A DNA stretch of 64,000 nucleotides, from NCBI GenBank assembly GCA_012931725.1, contig CM022951.1:34619690-34683689 (forward strand), written 5' to 3'. The translations under genes and the position numbers were made by a program. The notes under the pieces are model-generated. The model worked only from the letters and a program-made list of their open reading frames with translations, was not told the origin of the DNA and ran no database searches. Every line of letters starts with the position of its first letter. Position 1 is the stretch's first letter. This DNA comes from Litsea cubeba (taxonomy: Eukaryota > Streptophyta > Magnoliopsida > Laurales > Lauraceae). Shown here piece after piece: positions 1-11,581 of this stretch.

Positions 1-607
1 TAGGGAGGGACAATTAGAGAGATAGGAGAAGAAGAAGGAGGGCAAAGGAGAGAGAGGGAGGGCAGAGGTGGGAGACGGGGGAGTTGTGAGCAGAGCAAGG
101 AGAAGGAGGGGACGGGGGTATTTTGGGAATGTCCTAGAGGGGTCCCATGGTCGGCTGTGCAAGGAGTAAGAGAGATGTGCGCATAACAGCTCCCTTTTTT
201 TTATCATGATTTGAAATCTAGGTAAAACTTGAGCCCTATTTTGAAAACTTCCCTAAACTTAAATATGTTTAGTAATATTACTCTTATAGTGCATTCTTCA
301 AATATTTGTTTCGATGTATTTATGAAATTTGCAACTTCACTTTCTAGTAACAAAAATGTAGCATGTACAATGTGATCAATAAATCTTATTATTGCAATGT
401 ACACAGTAATTTAATATTTAAATAAGTAATTTATCAATTTATTAAAAACACAAAAAAGTATAAATTCTTTCATGCATGGACTAGTTTTGTGCCTTAACTT
501 TGTTGCTCATGTCAAATCATTACATTGAATGTATTTGACCATTATTAACACTTGTATCAATTTTTCCTATTGAGTGTAAGTGTTAGTTAATTTATCTCTA
601 AGACACT
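1..607. other. Intergenic flank, no gene seen
   Basis: The first 130 bases are purine-rich (GA repeats with G runs). The rest is AT-rich with short stop-riddled frames on both strands. I see no coding or RNA gene. Confidence 0.5.
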
Positions 608-615
608 ATTATAAT

Positions 616-2092
616 TAGGGCCGTCAAAGGGCTAGGCTGAGGTAAGCCCGGCCATCCTACCCTCACATGTGCGGGCCGGGCCTAAATGAGTAAAACCCCT
701 CTACTTTTGCAGCGGGTCTATAATTTTTTGACGTTTACCCTACCCTTAAGGGTTAGGGCTGTGCGAGGGCCAAAAGAAAGGAAGATTCTTTTTCTTTAAA
801 AAAAATTAAATCTTTCCTATGCCACCACTGACTTCCAACTTAATGCTAACCCTCCTCCTTTGTCTAGGCTGGGGACCAGTAATGCAATGCAAAAGGCAGC
901 ATGGCAGTGTTAAAAACTTTTTTTTTATTGGAAAGTTGGTGGTGGGATAAAATAACTTTTCTAATTTTTAACATAAAGCATATAACAATAATTCTATAAA
1001 TGATAATACATATCAAATAATTAGAATTAATTAGTTATTTAATTATTCAATTTACTTTTAGAAAATCAAAAAAATCATCTATTGCATTATTATCATTGTG
1101 TTGCTACAAATGTATCCAATTTTGTGCACAAATCAAGACTTCTACAAGTCTCAGATTTTAAACAACTTTTATACTGGTCAAGTACTCTTCCTCCGGTACT
1201 AAATGTCGATTCAAAAGAAATTATAGAAACAGGAATTGCTAAAATGTCACAAGCCATTCTTGAAATAACTGGATACTTTCCTGAATTAACTTCCGACCAA
1301 TCCAATATATTGGAATTTGTAGATTTATATATCCAATAACTCCTCCAAATAACAATCTAATTCAAATTTCCCCTCTACAACACTAGTCTAAGTAATTTGT
1401 TCCTCAAACATTAAAAAAATAATCTTCAAACTTAGTAGCTATTCTTTACTAAATTGACTTTATCCACATTTGACAATATCATGGTAAGTGTATCATAAAT
1501 CACGCGATACTCTTAATAAAGATTTCTGAAGAGCCTGAGAGTATTATCTTGACAATGCTTATATTATATCTTCGCTTGATCCAGATAACTTTCTTAAAGC
1601 ATACTCTAAATACAAACAACTTACATTTAAGATCAAGGAGTATGGCTATTTCAAATACTTTATTATATTGCTCTCAAAATTTATCAAGAGTTCCCTTCAT
1701 TTTCAAGTCATATTTCTATAAAAGATATCTACACTATCTAACTTTTGTACCAATAAACTATGTATTCTAATCACTTATAGTAAAAATAAATAAATAGATG
1801 GATACATACTTCCTGAAAATTTTAACGTAGCTTCACAAACACTCTTAAAAATTTCACATATTTAATAAATTGAGGGTTAGACCGAGCCCCCTCGGGCTGG
1901 ATGAGTCAAGCCCTAGCTCTGCCCTCAAGATTGCGGGCTTTTCAAATTAGGGGCCCACCCTACCCTCGGGCTTTAAGACAACAAAAAAAAGAAAAAAAGA
2001 AAAAAAGAAGCTCTCGCTTTATGGGCTTTTGTGGGCCGAGCCTTGTCGCCGCCCCCCCCCGTCACCGTCAATGGGTTGGATTGACAGCACTA
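616..2092 (-). mobile_element. hAT-superfamily DNA transposon remnant
   Basis: The element begins TAGGGCCGTCAA and ends with the imperfect inverted counterpart TTGACAGCACTA. It is flanked by a perfect 8-bp target-site duplication ATTATAAT at 608-615 and 2093-2100, the size used by hAT transposases. The ends are rich in GGGCC-type sequence, as in many plant hAT elements. At 1477 bp it is far shorter than an autonomous hAT. It keeps only a C-terminal piece of transposase on the minus strand, so it is a deletion derivative that would need a transposase in trans. Confidence 0.85.
1093..1305 (-). pseudogene. hAT transposase C-terminal dimerisation domain fragment
   Basis: The minus-strand translation contains YPVISRMACDILAIPVS followed by FESTFSTGGRVLD. 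This is the conserved hAT C-terminal dimerisation block (family pattern: YPxLSxxAxDILxIPxS, then SExxFSxGGRVLD). The usual Ala-Ser-Glu before the Phe-Ser-Thr is altered to Ser-Phe-Glu. Nothing of the DDE/RNase H-like catalytic core or the BED zinc finger is recognisable elsewhere in the element, so only this tail survives. A plus-strand frame over the same bases is a shadow. Confidence 0.8.
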
Positions 2093-2100
2093 ATTATAAT

Positions 2101-4581
2101 ATATTAAGCTTGAAGCTTTTGATCTAATTTTGAATGTTAGTTGCAATTTTGATGGAAAGTTATCCCCTTTATTTCATATACTCCACATTCTGCTCCCTAC
2201 TACCTATGTTATTCAACTACCTATTATTTATCTCATGAAACCTCACGTCCACTCTCTACTTTTTAAGGTTCAACTTCTTTTCTAATAATTCTTTTTCTAC
2301 CCCACCTCTTCTATCATCTTTCTTTCCCAGCTCTCATTCTATACCATTTAGCTCTCATCGCATGCAAACATTTACTTTTAACCTTTTCTTTCTTTTGTTT
2401 TCTTTCTAAGTTCTAGGAATAAGATTAGCAAATGATGATTATTTGGAGATTTTCCTTAGAAGGTAAGGAGTCTATGAGTTAATTTTCTTTTATTTTTATG
2501 TCCCTTTTTATTTCAATTTGATTTTGTTTGCAATTATTTTGTCTTTTTATATATGAGTATTTAACTTGCAATATTTGGTCCTACTTGTGCTTGGCACGGG
2601 TTATTGTGCTAGTTATCTATTATTGAAATTAAATCCTTTAATACAATTTTACGATTGTAAACCATTTAATGTTGTTGAGCTTTCATTCATGTAATTAATG
2701 TTTTTGCAAATGTGTCAACACCAAATAATCTATCTATTAATGATATTAACAAAAATCTAGCGTTAGATTTTACCATTCTAAATAGATCTTTGGGCCTTGG
2801 TATATCTTGATTGATTATTATCCCACTAATGAAAGATGAAAGTCTGGGTTCCGAACCCTAAAGGGGTGTGGTGAATAGGGTGAGCTTAATTCTTGACCAA
2901 CCTTAAATTCTTTTTGCCAATTATGCTTAAGAGATGTTTATGAATCTAAAGTGCAGAAGTAAACAAGATAAAAATTCACTACAAAAATAAGCATTCACCC
3001 AACAAAGTGATATATAGTGGTTCGGCCAAGTTGCCTACATCCACTCTCGCTTGTATTCCTATACTCCACCGGTATTCCACTAATTCAATGGAGATTTATA
3101 GTTCACCTCAAACGTTACAACCACTTATGCTTTTCAAAGGCTCAGCAATAACCTTTACAAATGCTCTTCTATGCTAACCAATTTTATACTCAAGGATTTT
3201 ATCTCTCTAAATTGTGTCTAACAATATACTAGTAGAGACACAATGGAGTACAATCATGTGCCTCTTACATAGGGCGATGTGAAAGTGATTTTCCACTCAA
3301 TGCATACACATAAAGATGATTGCAAAGATTGCAACTCAATGAATATATGTATGCCGTGATACCTCTAATCATTTTAAAATGATAGTTCATGAAAGATAAG
3401 TCAAACAAGAAGGCTTTCTAAAGTGATAGTCCATGATAATGAGATAGAGGTATAAAATGTTGAAGACATGTATGAACAAGAAACAAACTTGATATTTGAA
3501 AATCAAAGACCATCGAGTCTGATCATAGAATGAAAAACATAACATGTGTAAAAAGGGCAATGTTGAATCCATAATGATAAGCATGTTGAAGGTGTAAATC
3601 ATGTTATGGAAAACAACATTTAAAAAATGCATCAATTCATTACACAAATCATGCTATAAGAGAAAATCAAAATCTTTGGCCAAGCATGAAATTTTAGTAA
3701 AGAAAAAGGCACTAACTTGATATGAATCTAAGGTTGAAATTCAAGCTTTATTTTTTCCTTCTTCACTAACCTTCCTTATCTCTTCTCCTTCATCTGCCCT
3801 CAAAAACATCCCGAACCCTTGAAACTAGCTTTGAATTTATAAAAAAGAAATTCCAAAGTTACTGTACCAATGTTACAATAACCAAAAAAAAAAAGATTTT
3901 TCAAACATGGCTACTCCAAAGAGATTCACACATCTTAAAATTAACACAATGATAGCAATGATTTTTAAATCATGATCCTAAGATGCCTATAAAGATATGA
4001 AAATGAGATCATAAAAATGCATAAAGAATCAAGATTAAAAGTCATAAAACTATGCGTGAGGAATTTCCAAAACTTCAAGATTTGAAAATTAAGAACTATG
4101 CATGAAGATTCCAAGGTTTGAAAGTTAAAACATGTGAAAATGGGAGATCAAACTTTTGCAAAAAATATGAATGCATCCAATCAAACTGCAACATATAAAA
4201 TCTCTAACAAATTATACTATATTAAAGCCATGGGTTTTGAAGATAATTTTGACCATAACTAATGATTTTGACTGGAGTTATAACTCCTCACTTTCAATAT
4301 GTAACCATTCATCTCCACTTTCAACATGTAACCACTTATTTCCTCCACTTCATGTAACCGCCTCTTCTTCCCACTTTTCACTTTTCTGCAAGAACTTCAT
4401 TTCTATCCCTAACATAATCACCAAATCATTTTCATGAGTATTTGATGATTGATTTTGCGTAATCTGAGTTTTTCTTAATAAATTAGTAAATATAATATTC
4501 AATTATCGTTGAACATGCCAGTGATAAGCACGGATTTTTATGCTAGTGATATATTAAGATAAATGTTACGTTACTTGTACA
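2101..4581. other. Intergenic AT-rich DNA, no gene seen
   Basis: About 2.5 kb with no frame resembling a known protein. A GGGTGTGGTGAATAGGG-like stretch near 2865 and the GGTTCGGCC segment near 3020 look like unclassified repeat DNA, but I could not find paired termini or a target duplication. Confidence 0.4.
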
Positions 4582-4586
4582 TAATC

Positions 4587-4962
4587 TGTTGGATTTGGCT
4601 CAAAAGGTCCATTGGGCCTTGATGGATAGTTTACTTAGGGCCTAAGTAAACTAGGGCAAGTTCTTTATATATACTCTCTAGGGTTATTCTTTGTACACAT
4701 AACAGAAAGCAAGCAAGGGAGAACAAGAGAGCATTGTAAGGGGAGAGACTGTGAGAGCAAGATTGAGATCTATTGGGGGAGATAGTAGGCTAAGTGTTAG
4801 AGGTATATTCTTGTAACAAGTTGCCCAATTTCCTGCATAGTGAAATCGAGCGGAACGCTCATAGCCCCGTGGACGTAGGCAATTGCCAAACCACGTAAAT
4901 CTCTTTTGTCTTGTGTGCTTGTGATTGATTGAGCGTGATTTACCCTAGTTTATTTCCTAACA
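4587..4962 (+). repeat. Copia-1 5' LTR
   Basis: 376 bp, TG...CA. A TATA box (TATATATA, about 4665-4673) is followed by a GTACACATAACA stretch typical of the start of R. The copy at 9971-10346 has the same length. Confidence 0.95.
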
Positions 4963-4964
4963 AT

Positions 4965-4976
4965 TGGTATCAGAGC
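4965..4976 (+). promoter_or_regulatory. Copia-1 primer-binding site, initiator Met tRNA
   Basis: TGGTATCAGAGC lies two bases after the 5' LTR and is complementary to the 3' end of plant initiator tRNA-Met. It primes minus-strand DNA synthesis. The leader from here to 5850 (about 890 bp) has no convincing ORF. Confidence 0.93.
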
Positions 4977-5850
4977 GAGGCTAGGGTTTTCCTAGGATTA
5001 GGGTTGCACGCACATCAAGTGGAGACTACTGTGATCATACGATCACCAGGGGTGGGCCACAGAGATCGGACTTGTTTCGGCCTCAATCCAGAGTTGCAGA
5101 AGCTTGCTGCCAGAGAAGAGGACCGGAGTCAACACTCGGAAGAGATACAGGGCCTTCGGTTCTAGTGAGACCAGCCAGTGCCAGCACATCGCCCATCGTT
5201 GGAACCGAAAGAGGGGCCACACACGCATAGGATTTCCGGGCCACACGGATCGGCGCCAGCACCCTTGAGTTTGCTCGGATCTCCATCGTACGTCGCCAGA
5301 GAAGACAAGGCCGTGCTCCGTCATCGCTCATCGCTACATACACCTCGCCGGAGAAGCGAACCCAGAAGGATTGTCAGTTCCTAGGTTCTGTTTGCAGAAC
5401 AGAGACCGAAACAGATTCTGTTGCAGACTGTTTCTGGTCGCGTCTCACTTCGCCAGATAGTAGCTCAGGCGGCCACCTCCATCGGAGGAGAAGAACAGGC
5501 AGCAGCGGTTTCAAGCGCAGGTTCTGGTTACAGAAACCAGAACCCGTCAGAGGAGGAAGAAGAAGGACCCAGTTGGGTCAGTTTCCAGGTCAGTTCTGAC
5601 CTGGCCCAGTCAGTTAAGCAGAAGCCCAGCGCAGCAGCCAGCAGGGGCTGACGTCAGCAGACGCCAGCAGTATAGTCAAACCACGGAGTTGACCAGATTG
5701 ACGATCAGAATTCAATCACAGTTTTCGGGGCCATTCGAACTCCGATTTGGGCTCCGTTTCTTCCCACAGATTCGCGTCGACGAGATCTACGAAGTTAACG
5801 GAATGGATTGACCGTTTGTAGTTCTGAAAAAGGGGCAGATTTCAGACATA

Positions 5851-8800
5851 ATGGCAAACAAGGCTACAGCAGCAGGTATCAAATTTGAAATTCAGAAGTT
5901 TGATGGAAAAATTAATTTTGGCTTGTGGCAAAGGAGAATGAAAAATATCTTGATTCAACAAGGAATCAAAGTAGCATTGCTTGGCAAGGAAAAGAAGCCT
6001 ACAAAGATGGATGATGATGAGTGGGCGGATATCGATGAAAGAGCCATGAGCTCTATTGAGCAGTACCTCTCTGACGAAGTTATGTTCAACGTGGAAGAGG
6101 AATCTACAAAGGACCTATAGGAAAAGCTCGAGAAGCTGTACATGGGTAAGAATCTGACAAATAAGCTACATCTGAAGAAACAGTTGTATGGGTTGAAGAT
6201 GGAAGAAGGATGTGATCTGATGGAGCACATGAACACTTTCAATAGGATGATCAGTGGTTTGTTGAGGCTTGATGTGAAATTCGATGATGAAGACAGGTCA
6301 CTGTTATTGTTGAATTCTCTCTCTAACCCATATGAGCACTTTGTGACTACCCTGCTATATGGAAAGGAGACACTCAATTTTGAGGAGGTTACTCAAGATA
6401 TGATCTCTAATGCTGCCGGAAGAAAGCCTAGCAAAGGTAATCCACATGCAGAGGGACTCCTAGTAAAGGAAGGCTCGCATAACCGTGGCAGGTCCAAGGA
6501 CATGGGTAAGTCAAAAAGAAACAACTCTAGATCAAAGTCCAAAAGCAAGAAAGATTCAGAATGCTTTCATTACGGGAAGAAAGGGCACTGGAATAAAGAT
6601 TGCCGGCATTACAAGGCGAGTAAAGATGGGAAGAATAAAGCTGGGGACAAATCAGATAGCAGTGACTCCGCTAGCATTGCCTCAGAAAAGGAAGTGGAAC
6701 TCCTATCGGTCTCGCAAGGTAACAATCTATCTGATACATGGGTTTTAGATTCCGGTTGTACATATCATATGTGTCCTAATCGTGATTGGTTTGATACTTA
6801 TGAGCCATGTGATGGTGGTAGTGTTCTAATGGGTAATGATACTGCATGTAAAACCATTGGAATGGAAACCATAAAAATCAGAATGGCAGATGGAGTTGTT
6901 AGAACTTTGGGTGGTGTGAGACATGTTCCCTCACTCAAGAAGAATTTGATATCCTTAGGCACACTAAAATCCAAAGGTTGTTCATTCAGTGCAAAGGATG
7001 GCTTGCTTAAAGTGAGTAAAGGTATTCTGGTATCAATGAAAGGTACCAGAATGGGTAACAACCTTTACAAATTGATGGGAAACACAGTTGTAGGTGGAGC
7101 TGCAGTCTCCACGGAAGACAAAAACAACGTTGATGAGTCTCAGTTATGGCATATGCGGTTAGGGCAAATGAGTGAGAAGGGCATGTTAGAATTTCATAAA
7201 AGACAGTTGTTGAAGGATGTGAAAACATGCAAGCTAGATTTTTGTAAATTCTGTGTTTATGGCAAACAGACGAAAGTGTCTTTTAAAATCGCAGGAAAAG
7301 ATTGTAGAAGTAAAGGCATTCTTGACTACATTTACTCAGATGTGTGGGGACCATCCCCAGTTAAGTCAAAAGGTGGAGTTGAATACTTTGTGACTTTTAT
7401 TGATGACTTTTCAAGGAAAGTTTGGGTTTACTTCATAAAACACAAGTCTGAGGTCTTCGACAAGTTCAAAGAGTGGAAGGCAGAAGTTGAAAATCAAACA
7501 GGAAGAAAAGTCAAGTATCTGAGATCAGATAATGGGGGTGAATACAAAAGTCAAAGGTTTCTACAATTCTGCAAGGATGAAGGCATCACAAGACACTTTA
7601 CAGTTCCAAAGACTCCTCAGCAAAATGGAGTTTCAGAAAGAATGAACAGGACTCTTTTGGAAAGAGTAAGAAGCATGAGACTACATGCAGGGTTGACTAA
7701 AAGCTTTTGGGCAGAAGCAGTTAATCACGCATGCTATGTGATTAATCGGTCACCATCAGCAGCTTTGGATTGCAAAGTTGCAGAAGAAGTCTGGACATGT
7801 AAAGAAATTGATTATTCCACACTCAAGTTATTCGGATGTCCAGCATACGCACACATTCCCAGTGATGAGAGATCCAAGCTAGATTCCAAGTCACTCAAAT
7901 GCATATTCCTCGGATTCGAGAAGGGAGTGAAAGGGTACAAGCTATGGGATCCAGTAAACATGACAAAGATCATCACCAGAGATGCAGTGTTTGATGAAAA
8001 GTCTATGCTGAACAGGGAACAAGATGGTGAAGTCAAAGGGCACAGTGCTGAAAAGGCAGTTGTTGAAATAATTCCTCTTACAGACAATAAAAGCAAGAAA
8101 TCAGTGCAAAGTCAAACAGAGGCCAGTACATCTGGTGGAGAGGAAGAAGTAGAGGTTCAGCAGGAACCCACAAGTCTAGCACAGGGAAGAGCAAAGAGAA
8201 GCATCAAACCACCTCAAAGGTTTGGATGGGATGAGGATGAAGTCCATTTTGCTCTTATCACCAGTAGTGGTGATCCAACCACACTCCAAGAAGCTATGAA
8301 AAGTAGTGATAAGGAAGGTTGGATGGGTGCTATGATGGATGAGATGGAATCTCTCAAAAAGAACTCTGTCTGGGAGTTAGTTCCAAAACCCAAAGATAGA
8401 AAATCAGTTGGCTGCAAATGGGTATTTCGGAAAAAGGAAGTCCCACATGAAAACTAAACACCAAGGTTCAAGGCACGTTTAGTAGCAAAGGGGTACTCAC
8501 AGAAAGAAGGGGTTGACTATGATGAGATCTTTTCCCCAGTTGTGAAACACACATCTATCAGGGTGTTGTTGGCATTAGTAGTACAGTTCAATATGGAGCT
8601 TGAACAGTTAGATGTAAAGACAGCTGTCCTTCATGGTGACTTGGAGGAAACAATTTACATGGAGCAACCTGAAGGATTTAGAGAAGTCGGAAAAGAAGAC
8701 TATGTCTACAAATTGAAGAGATCATTGTACGGGCTGAAACAATAACCAAGGCAATGGTACAAGTACTTCGACTCCTACATGATGCAGATAGGCTACTATC

Positions 8801-9840
8801 GATGTGAGTATGATCATTGTGTTTACTTCAAAGTGCATGATGATAATTCATTTATTATATTGCTACTCTTTGTGGATGATATGCTTATTGCATGTAAGAA
8901 CATGTCAAAAATAGAAGAACTGAAATCTCAGTTGAAAAAGGAGTTCGACATGAAAGACCTTGGGCCAGCCACAAAAATGTTGGGTATGGAAATAAGGAGG
9001 GACAAAAAGGCTGGAAAGCTGTGGTTATCACAAAAGAAATACATCTCAAAAGTACTTGAGAAGTTTAACATACAGAATGCCAAGCCCGTGTCTACTCCAC
9101 TTGCAGGTCATTTCAATTTAAGTGCCAGTCAATGTCCAAGTACGGACGATGAAATTGAAGGCATGTCCAAGATACTGTATGCTAATGCGTTGGGATGTTT
9201 GATGTATGCCATGGTTTGCACAAGACCAGATATTGCTCAAGCAGTCAGTGTGGTGAGTAAGTACATGGCGAATCCAGGGAAAGAGCATTGGAATGCAGTA
9301 AAGTGGATTCTGAGATACTTAAAAGGCACCAAAGACTTGGGAATATTGTTTGAAAGAAAACAGGGACCAGAAAGTGTAGTGGGATATGTAGATTCTGATT
9401 TTGCAGGGGATCTGGACAAAAGAAGATCCACCACAGGCTATGTTTACACATTAGCGAGCAGACTGATAAGCTGGAGATCGGTGCTTCAGTCTACAATAGC
9501 ATTATCCACTATAGAGGCAGAATACATGGCACTTGCAGAGGCTTCTAAGGAAGCAATTTGGTTAAGAGGTTTGGTGAATGAAATTGGGATTAAGCAAGAA
9601 TCAATCTCAATACACTGTGATAGTCAAAGTGCCATATGTTTGGCGAAGAATCAGGTATATCATGCTAGGACAAAGCACATTGCTATTATGTATCACAGAA
9701 TTCGATATTGGGTTGCTACAAGTGAGATCTTTGTTGAGAAGATTCACACAGATGAAAATGCAGCTGATATTCTCACTAAGCCAGTCACTCTAGAGAAGTT
9801 CAGGCATTGCTTGGACTTGCTCAATATCTCCTCTTGTTAG
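5851..9840 (+). pseudogene. Copia-1 gag-pol polyprotein with three in-frame stops
   Basis: One frame of about 1330 codons runs from the ATG at 5851 to the TAG ending at 9840 without frameshift. It is cut by TAG at 6118 (codon 90), TAA at 8455 (869) and TAA at 8743 (965). In order I see gag and a zinc knuckle near residue 238 whose second Cys is Tyr (CFHYGKKGHWNKDC). Next come a protease motif with D300 in DSG, integrase D497/D560/E596 with D35E spacing, RT FVDD at about 1007-1010, and RNase H with TIEAEYMAL. The polyprotein would supply capsid and replication enzymes of a Tork/Tnt1-like Copia. The clade is inferred from general resemblance. The stops and the broken knuckle mean it cannot act in cis. 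Confidence 0.93.
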
Positions 9841-9970
9841 AGATTGAAGGTGCACCTCATCTTCGATGAGGTGCAGATATGGTGGGAGAGCTTTCCCACA
9901 CAGTACAGGTGTTATAAACACAACACGACAATTCTTCAAAAGGTCGGACATTTTTCGCCAAGGTGGAGAT

Positions 9971-10346
9971 TGTTGGATTTGGCTCAAAAGGTCCATTGGG
10001 CCTTGATGGATAGTTTACTTAGGGCCTAAGTAAACTAGGGCAAGTTCTTTATATATACTCTCTAGGGTTATTCTTTGTACACATAACAGAAAGCAAGCAA
10101 GGGAGAACAAGAGAGCATTGTAAGGGGGGAGACTGTGAGAGCAAGATTAAGATCTATTGGGGGAGAGAGTAGGCTAAGTGTTAGAGGTATATCCTTGTAA
10201 CGAGTTGCCCAATTTCCTGCATAGTGAAATCGAGCGGAACGCTCATAGCCCTGTGGACGTAGGCAATTGCCGAACCACGTAAATCTCTTTTGTCTTGTGT
10301 GCTTGTGATTGATTGAGCGTGATTTACCCTAGTTTATTTCCTAACA
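9971..10346 (+). repeat. Copia-1 3' LTR
   Basis: 376 bp, same ends as the 5' LTR. The polypurine tract AAGGTGGAGAT lies directly upstream. Confidence 0.95.
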
Positions 10347-10351
10347 TAATC

Positions 10352-10936
10352 AACACATTTAGTATTATAGTTTTATTGGATCTTTGTCTTGTGAGAGTAA
10401 TCTTATAAAGTAAATATAAATTACCATTATATTCCTTTACTATAATTAATGTAGTCAGGAGGATGCATCCCATATTTGCATTTAGGGAATATAAAAGTAT
10501 TGAGGTACCATATCCTTTCATAAAATAAGAGTCAAACTTTTCATCACTGTAAGAGAAAAAAGTTTAGGTGTGTTTGGTTCGGGCAGTCAAAATATAACAG
10601 TGTTTTTTTTTTAAATAACTATTAAAAGGCTACTTCTTACTAATAACTTTATCTCAAAAAATATTATTTGGATAACTCAACTTCTACATTTGCTTTTTAA
10701 CAGCAAAAGCCAAACTAGATTCAAATAAAAAGCAACTAAAACTACTACTTAATTATCAACTTTAGCACATTTAACCAGCCGAAGCAAAAATAAACAACAA
10801 AAACAATCCCATCCCTATCAAGTATCAATGGGAGGGTCACTCCAAATAAAAGTGTCAATGGTTAAAAATTGGAACTCTTCACCTTCAATATTTCCTCTTA
10901 GATTGATCTGCACAAACACCTTCCCTCTTAGATGGT
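10352..10936. other. Spacer between Copia-1 and Copia-2, former upstream region of the host gene
   Basis: 585 bp of AT-rich DNA with no gene. Before Copia-2 inserted, this sequence was contiguous with 16276 onward, so it may hold distal promoter sequence of the sterol glucosyltransferase gene. A GGTGTGTTTGGTTCGGG motif near 10567 resembles MITE ends, but I found no partner. Confidence 0.4.
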
Positions 10937-10941
10937 GCCCT

Positions 10942-11547
10942 TGTTGGAAATTAGGTGGACCCACAAGCACACAACAAAGAACACAGAGAAAAAGTTTACT
11001 TCACTATCAAGTGGAATAATCAAATACAAACAATGGTCTTACCCAACTCTTCAAAACAACACTCAATGAACCCATTAAAAATCACACTCAGACAAGATAC
11101 TGTTCACTCTTTTTTTTTTTCTCTCTTATGCACTACAGGCATAGCACCCTCTTTGCAATTGTCACTTGCTTGACTTGTGTACAAGTGAGGCAGGGCCTCC
11201 ATTTATTTATAAGCCTAAGTTCCTTAGGCAGTAAGGAAAAAACAATGTTGGTACATTGCTTTGACTTTCTTCACCCATGTGATGATGTCGGCGCTTCCGG
11301 ATGCTTCATGAAGTGGGCTCTTGATAGACTCTTCTACATAATTCAAGAGAAAGAGAGAAAGACTATTTGAATAGTTCTTTCGAGAACATTTGGAAACATT
11401 GTCTAAAGCATCATCATGCACTATGACCGTTTGAGTGAGGAGGTGATGGAGTTATCTGGAAAACTTGAGAATACGAGAGAGACTTGGAGGGGACTCTTTT
11501 TAGAGACTAGGAGAGGGTGATACATTTATGTCAATGTTTGACTTACA
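10942..11547 (-). repeat. Copia-2 3' LTR
   Basis: 606 bp on the left side of this antisense element. The minus-strand purine tract (TTTGAGGGGGAGTAA) adjoins it at 11548-11562. A minus-strand TATAAATA is visible near 11205-11215. Confidence 0.92.
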
Positions 11548-11581
11548 TTACTCCCCCTCAAACACTGACACTCTTAATCTT

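Larger units (their letters stand above)
4587..10346 (+). mobile_element. Copia-1, full-length Ty1/copia LTR retrotransposon, coding frame dead
   Basis: The element is 5760 bp, bounded by two 376-bp LTRs that start TGTTGG and end CTAACA. A perfect 5-bp duplication TAATC lies at 4582-4586 and 10347-10351. An initiator-Met PBS follows the 5' LTR and a purine tract (AAGGTGGAGAT) abuts the 3' LTR. The order gag, protease, integrase, RT, RNase H is that of Ty1/copia. I see about eight mismatches between the LTRs, so it is moderately old. Three nonsense codons interrupt one otherwise continuous frame. Confidence 0.96.

Noticed and set aside
1082..1339. Plus-strand 85-codon frame within the hAT element
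   Set aside because: It is the antisense shadow of the minus-strand dimerisation domain, which gives a clear family match.
2983..3000. CACTACAAAAATAAGC as a CACTA (EnSpm) terminus
   Set aside because: I could not find a matching inverted GTAGTG end with a 3-bp duplication within the window.
10567..10600. GGTGTGTTTGGTTCGGG as the end of a PIF/Harbinger or hAT MITE
   Set aside because: No inverted partner or target duplication found downstream before Copia-2.
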